Of a stretch of DNA of 64,000 bases, positions 60,081-64,000 are shown one piece after another (the first letter of the stretch is position 1; each line of letters starts with the position of its first letter). The notes under the pieces are model-generated. The model saw only the letters and a program-made list of their open reading frames with translations, was not told the DNA's origin and did no database searches. Source of the stretch: Pedobacter alluvionis (GTDB lineage Bacteria > Bacteroidota > Bacteroidia > Sphingobacteriales > Sphingobacteriaceae); the NCBI RefSeq assembly GCF_003664035.1, contig NZ_RCCK01000012.1:310001-374000 (forward strand). The letters are read 5' to 3'. The translations under genes were made by a program, and so were the position numbers.

Positions 60081-61595
60081 ATGAAAACCAAAACCGCATT
60101 AAACCCTACCATTTTTGTAATATTTGGTGGAACAGGTGATTTAAATAAAAGAAAATTAGCACCTGCCCTATATAATTTATTTATGGAGGGTTACATGCCT
60201 GATAAGTTTGCTATTATTGGTACTGGGAGGACTGAATTTACTGATGATAGTTACAAAACTGCATTAGAAGAAGCTGTGAACGAGTTTTCGCGAAGCGGAA
60301 AAGTTAAAAAAGATAAATGGGAGAATTTTGGAAATACAATCCACTACTGCCCTACTGATTTTGCACAGCCAAAAACCTTCGAAAACCTAAAAGCGGCTGT
60401 AGAAAAATATCAAAAAGAATTTGGTGCAGGTACACAGATAATTTTCTACCTCGCAGTTGCGCCTAATTTCTTCCCGATTATTGCTGAATGTCTGCAGAAA
60501 TATAAACTTACGCAAGATGAAGACAATAGCCGTATTGTTATCGAAAAACCTTTTGGCCATGATTTAGAATCGGCAAAAGAGCTTAATGCATTATTGAGTA
60601 CTATTTTTACCGAAAAGCAGATTTACCGTATTGATCATTATCTCGGTAAAGAAACCGTACAAAACATGATGGCATTCCGTTTTGCTAATGCATTGTTCGA
60701 GCCGTTGTGGAACAGGTCTTATATCGATCACGTTCAGATTTCGGTAACCGAACAGTTAGGAGTGGGCGATCGGGGTGGTTATTATGAAGGCTCTGGTGCT
60801 TTGAGAGATATGATCCAGAATCACCTGTTGCAATTACTTTGTTTAGTTGGAATGGAAGCACCTATTAATTTTGATGCCGATGAAATCAGAAATCGTAAGG
60901 TTGAGGTTTTAAGGGCAATGCGTCCTTTTTCTGCAGAAGATATCCGCTTTCATACGGTTCGTGGCCAATACAGCAAAGGCTGGGTTGAAGGTAAGGAAGT
61001 TCCGGGATACCGCCAGGAAAAAGGTGTTGATACCCACTCAAATACCGAAACTTTTGCGGCCGTTAAATTCCATATTGATAACTGGAGATGGCAAGGTATT
61101 CCTTTCTATTTAAGAACAGGCAAGCGCTTAAACCAAACTTCATCATTAATTACCATTCAGTTTAGAGATGTGCCACATCAGATTTTCTCATCAGAGGTAA
61201 CCGAAAATTGGCAACAAAACAGATTGGTCATTAGCATACAGCCAGAAATGAGTATCCGCATGCAGGTACAAGCCAAAAGACCTGGACTAGACATGGTACT
61301 AAACCCTGTTGATATGGTATTTGATTATAAAGGAACTTATGAGGGGGATACGCCAGAAGCTTACGAAACCTTATTATTGGATGCCATGATGGGGGATCAA
61401 ACCTTGTTTATGCGCGGCGATCAGGTAGAAGCTGCATGGGAACTGGTGATGCCAATTTTAAATACATGGGAAAGCAAAAAATCAATCAACTTTCCTAACT
61501 ATCCTGCCGATAGCTGGGGACCAGAAGAAGCCGAAGCACTTATTGCAAGAGATGGTTTCCACTGGTTTAATTTACCATTGAAGAATAAGGAATAA
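60081..61595 (+). CDS. zwf: Glucose-6-phosphate 1-dehydrogenase
   Basis: A 504-residue enzyme. FGGTGDLNKRKLAPALYNL is the coenzyme-binding motif, RIVIEKPFGHDL a conserved core segment, and RIDHYLGKETVQNMMAFRFAN the active-site signature with the catalytic His. It oxidises glucose 6-phosphate to 6-phosphogluconolactone and yields NADPH. Next in the operon after a repeat element is pgl, which hydrolyses that lactone. Confidence 0.95.
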   Translation: MKTKTALNPTIFVIFGGTGDLNKRKLAPALYNLFMEGYMPDKFAIIGTGRTEFTDDSYKTALEEAVNEFSRSGKVKKDKWENFGNTIHYCPTDFAQPKTFENLKAAVEKYQKEFGAGTQIIFYLAVAPNFFPIIAECLQKYKLTQDEDNSRIVIEKPFGHDLESAKELNALLSTIFTEKQIYRIDHYLGKETVQNMMAFRFANALFEPLWNRSYIDHVQISVTEQLGVGDRGGYYEGSGALRDMIQNHLLQLLCLVGMEAPINFDADEIRNRKVEVLRAMRPFSAEDIRFHTVRGQYSKGWVEGKEVPGYRQEKGVDTHSNTETFAAVKFHIDNWRWQGIPFYLRTGKRLNQTSSLITIQFRDVPHQIFSSEVTENWQQNRLVISIQPEMSIRMQVQAKRPGLDMVLNPVDMVFDYKGTYEGDTPEAYETLLLDAMMGDQTLFMRGDQVEAAWELVMPILNTWESKKSINFPNYPADSWGPEEAEALIARDGFHWFNLPLKNKE

Positions 61596-61606
61596 TTTTT
61601 ATCCAG

Positions 61607-61701
61607 TCGTCACCCTGACCTGTAGCGCAGCGGAAAGCTACGCAGTAAATTTATTTCAGGGTCTTATCAAGATAGATCCTGAAATAAATTCAGCATGACG
61701 A
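61607..61701. repeat. REP-like palindromic element between zwf and pgl
   Basis: Ends CGTCA (61608-61612) and TGACG (61696-61700), with an inner perfect 13-bp repeat AATTTATTTCAGG (61648-61660) / CCTGAAATAAATT (61678-61690). It is a relative of the elements at 24324 and 39902, here inserted inside an operon. Confidence 0.7.
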
Positions 61702-61717
61702 GTTTATTATTTACAGA

Positions 61718-62443
61718 ATGAATCTACTTATATACAAAACATTAGAAGAATTAAACCAGGATCTGGCAGATTATGTAATCAAGATTGCAGAAATGTCTAT
61801 CGAAGAAAATGACCGTTTCAATTTCGTGCTTACGGGCGGTAGTTCTCCTAAAGCGCTTTACCATTTTCTTGCAACTGAAGGGCAGCACAGAATTGACTGG
61901 GAAAAAGTTTACTTCTTTTTTGGCGATGAGCGTAATGTTCCTGCCAACGATGACAATTATAACGGATTAATGGCCAGGAAAACCATTTTAGATCCGCTAG
62001 GCATTAAAGAAGACCATATCTTTTACGTAGATACCACTTTGGCGCCAGAAAAAGCAGCTATCGAATATAAAAAAGCAATTGACAAACATTTTAATGGTGA
62101 AGACATTGTTTTCGATTTAATCCTTTTGGGTATGGGGGATGATGCACACACCGCTTCGATTTTTCCACATACTACTTTGGTTAAAGATGAGGAAGTAAAC
62201 GTAGCAGCTGTATACGTAGAAAAACTAGATACATATCGCATTAGTTTTACCGCACCATTAATTAATAAAGCAGATAATGTTGCTTTCCTGGTATTTGGAG
62301 AGAATAAAGCCGAAGCACTGAAACATGTTATTGTCGATACGGAAAAAAATGTTGATTTATATCCTTCGCAATTAATCGATCCGATTGATGGAAAGTTAAC
62401 CTGGTTTACCGACGAGGCTGCTACAAAATTATTAGAAGATTAA
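61718..62443 (+). CDS. pgl: 6-phosphogluconolactonase
   Basis: A 241-residue enzyme of the DevB type. NFVLTGGSSPKALYHFLA, KVYFFFGDERNVPANDDNYNG and LILLGMGDDAHTASIFP are the family motifs. It hydrolyses 6-phosphogluconolactone made by Zwf, so the operon ppgK-gnd-zwf-pgl covers the route from glucose to ribulose 5-phosphate. It is separated from zwf by a 122-base gap with a REP-like element. Confidence 0.94.
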   Translation: MNLLIYKTLEELNQDLADYVIKIAEMSIEENDRFNFVLTGGSSPKALYHFLATEGQHRIDWEKVYFFFGDERNVPANDDNYNGLMARKTILDPLGIKEDHIFYVDTTLAPEKAAIEYKKAIDKHFNGEDIVFDLILLGMGDDAHTASIFPHTTLVKDEEVNVAAVYVEKLDTYRISFTAPLINKADNVAFLVFGENKAEALKHVIVDTEKNVDLYPSQLIDPIDGKLTWFTDEAATKLLED

Positions 62444-62490
62444 ATAATATGGATGTCTGAAGAAAAACATTTATCAGACTTTTTAAACGG

Positions 62491-62523
62491 AAAACGGAAT
62501 ATGCCTTAGGGTTATTCCGTTTT
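62491..62523 (+). terminator. Terminator after pgl
   Basis: AAAACGGAAT (62491-62500) / ATTCCGTTTT (62514-62523) with a 13-base loop and a T run to 62526. Confidence 0.8.
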
Positions 62524-62593
62524 TTTATTTAGCAAAAAAAACGGAATTAAACTCCGTGAAATTAAGACTACAACTGTTGAGGTAAAAATAACA

Positions 62594-62704
62594 ATGGGAA
62601 AAGCAAAACTAGTGATTAGGCTTGGTGTAAAATACAAATTTGAAGCGAATGCCAAACCATTAAGATTACATAGAAAAACCCTTCGAGAAGCCCGGCAACA
62701 TTAA
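62594..62704 (+). other. Short basic open frame, doubtful gene
   Basis: A 36-codon frame from ATG (MGKAKLVIRLGVKYKFEANA at the start) to TAA, within a frame that stays open upstream to the pgl terminator at about 62522. The protein is Lys/Arg rich. No family or promoter is recognised; it may be a remnant of a decayed gene. No other gene lies between 62444 and 62714. Confidence 0.2.
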
Positions 62705-62714
62705 TGATTTATCC

Positions 62715-63587
62715 TCAACCAAAAAGATCGCTGCTCAGGTAGCGGTCTCCCCGATCGCAGGCAATAAAAACGATGGTTCCCTGATCTAGCTCGCCAGCAA
62801 GTTTCAAAGCTGCTGCACAGGCACCGCCCGAACTCATGCCCGCAAATAAACCTTCTTCTTTAGCCATCCTCCTCGACATCATTGTAGCTTCTTCCTGTGC
62901 AATGTCCATCACACGGTCAACACGTTCTGGTTCAAATATTTTTGGAAGGTATTCTTTTGGCCATCTTCTAATCCCTGGAATAGAAGAACCTTCAGTAGGT
63001 TGACAGCCTACAATCTGAATATCATTATTTTTTTCCTTAAAAAACCTCGAACAGCCCATAATGGTCCCCGTTGTTCCCATAGAGCTTACAAAATGCGTAA
63101 TCTGCCCTTCCGTATCCCTCCATATTTCTGGTCCGGTTGTTTTATAATGTGCCAGGTAATTATCTGGATTTGCAAATTGATTTAACAAAAAATATCCTTT
63201 TGAAACGCCTTTTTCTTCCGCATAATCCCTGCATACTTCTATACTTTCCAACAACGTCACTTTTGCGCCAAAGGCTTCCATAGTTACCTTACGTTCGCGT
63301 GTAGAATTTGCCGGCATAACCAATTCAATGTCTAAGTTATATAAACTTGCAATCATGGCCAGCGCAATGCCGGTATTGCCACTTGTGGCCTCCACCAGTT
63401 TAGTCCCGGGTGCTACATCACCACGTTCTATTGCGCTTCTGATCATATTGAGCGACGCCCTGTCTTTGACACTACCGCCCGGATTATTTCCTTCTAATTT
63501 GGCAAATACCCGTACAGCCGGGTTAATATTCAGCTTTTGAAGTTCAGCCATTGGCGTATTTCCAATCAGATCGATTATTCCTGCCAT
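62715..63587 (-). CDS. cysM: Cysteine synthase (CysM/O-acetylserine sulfhydrylase B-like)
   Basis: A 290-residue PLP enzyme. The PLP Lys is in NPGGSVKDRA, the substrate loop is EATSGNTGIAL, and the phosphate-binding loop is GTTGTIMG. CQPTEGSSIPGIRRWP resembles CysM rather than CysK. It makes cysteine from O-acetylserine and sulfide or thiosulfate in the cytoplasm. It starts 11 bases after the end of cysE, in one leftward operon that covers both steps from serine. Confidence 0.9.
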   Translation of the reverse strand: MAGIIDLIGNTPMAELQKLNINPAVRVFAKLEGNNPGGSVKDRASLNMIRSAIERGDVAPGTKLVEATSGNTGIALAMIASLYNLDIELVMPANSTRERKVTMEAFGAKVTLLESIEVCRDYAEEKGVSKGYFLLNQFANPDNYLAHYKTTGPEIWRDTEGQITHFVSSMGTTGTIMGCSRFFKEKNNDIQIVGCQPTEGSSIPGIRRWPKEYLPKIFEPERVDRVMDIAQEEATMMSRRMAKEEGLFAGMSSGGACAAALKLAGELDQGTIVFIACDRGDRYLSSDLFG

Positions 63588-63598
63588 ATTTTGATATT

Positions 63599-64000
63599 TT
63601 AATTGGTTTCTTTATGGTTTCTAATGGTAATTATTGGCGAATGATAAGCGGTAGAAAAAGCAGGGATACTTTCGGTAAGCCATACGTTCCCCCCGATAAT
63701 ACTATCATGCCCGATAACGGTTTCACCGCCCAGTATGGTTGCCCCCGAATAGATTACCACCCTATCTTCCACCGTTGGGTGGCGCTTGCTACCAGCTAAT
63801 ATTTTTTTAACGCTTAAAGCACCAAGTGTTACCCCTTGATAAATTTTCACATAACGGCCTATTGTGCTGGTTTCGCCAATAACAATTCCGGTTCCATGGT
63901 CGATATGGAAGTACTCGCCAATACTAGCCGCAGGATGGATGTCGATACCTGTTTTAGAATGGGCATATTCAGTAAGAATTCTCGGAACCAGCGGTATACC
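63599..64000 (-). CDS. cysE: Serine O-acetyltransferase, C-terminal part
   Basis: Partial; the start lies beyond the right edge. The visible 133 residues are a left-handed beta-helix with hexapeptide repeats: [19 protein letters not shown] (active-site Asp-His), [20 protein letters not shown], and [21 protein letters not shown]. It acetylates serine for CysM. The end is short, as in the EpsC-like group, lacking a long regulatory tail. Confidence 0.9.
   Translation of the reverse strand, partial: GIPLVPRILTEYAHSKTGIDIHPAASIGEYFHIDHGTGIVIGETSTIGRYVKIYQGVTLGALSVKKILAGSKRHPTVEDRVVIYSGATILGGETVIGHDSIIGGNVWLTESIPAFSTAYHSPIITIRNHKETN

Overview
The window is low-GC chromosomal DNA from a Bacteroidetes bacterium, most likely Sphingobacteriaceae and Pedobacter-like. 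The evidence is promoters of the TTTG / ~19 nt / TAnnTTTG type, many lipoprotein signals with an S-C lipobox, an ECF sigma/FecR/SusC/SusD locus, several TonB-dependent receptors, and a GOB-like subclass B3 metallo-beta-lactamase of the kind known from Elizabethkingia and Pedobacter. Genus is an inference; no 16S or other species marker is present. The only RNA gene seen is rnpB (31728-32121).

Layout. 1-6097: housekeeping genes (partial FAD-linked oxidase, folB, gcdH) and a run of envelope proteins (transglutaminase-like protein, SRPBCC protein, lipoprotein, small membrane protein). 6186-19454: a class I lanthipeptide locus. It has a precursor with a pinensin-like leader (6318-6509), a convergent four-gene operon (C39-peptidase ABC exporter, LanB glutamylation part, LanB elimination part, extended LanC), and a divergent operon of two ABC-2 permeases plus a siderophore-type TonB receptor. 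19520-25954: lysA, lysC, two tiny membrane proteins, a phosphohexomutase, a lipoprotein and a VapBC-type toxin-antitoxin pair. 26039-31667: a putative copper/respiration cluster (Cys-rich small protein, TonB receptor, PepSY protein, SCO protein, cytochrome c). 31728-41930: rnpB, PPK2, penicillin-binding protein 1A, a metalloprotease/beta-propeller/barrel fusion, a B3 beta-lactamase, a GIY-YIG protein, an XRE-S24 regulator and a Spy-like protein. 42005-43735: bioF-bioD. 43783-56324 (all leftward): an ECF sigma-FecR-SusC-SusD nutrient-uptake locus with a DUF5689 lipoprotein and three esterases/phosphoesterases. 56389-64000: a sterol desaturase-family protein, an oxidative pentose phosphate operon led by a polyphosphate-glucokinase-like ROK kinase (ppgK-gnd-zwf-pgl), and cysM with partial cysE.

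The most interesting region is the lanthipeptide locus. Its LanC lacks all three zinc ligands and ends in a predicted PqqD-like winged helix. The LanB is split. The precursor core is rich in His and Asp and has two Cys. Both promoter regions carry a pair of GCAAC-N3-GTTGC palindromes 31-34 bp apart. Together with the TonB receptor this suggests a co-regulated peptide that is exported and perhaps taken up again, possibly as a metal-binding peptide; that role is a hypothesis. Palindromic REP-like elements lie at 24324-24434, 39902-40110, 45439-45519 and 61607-61701.
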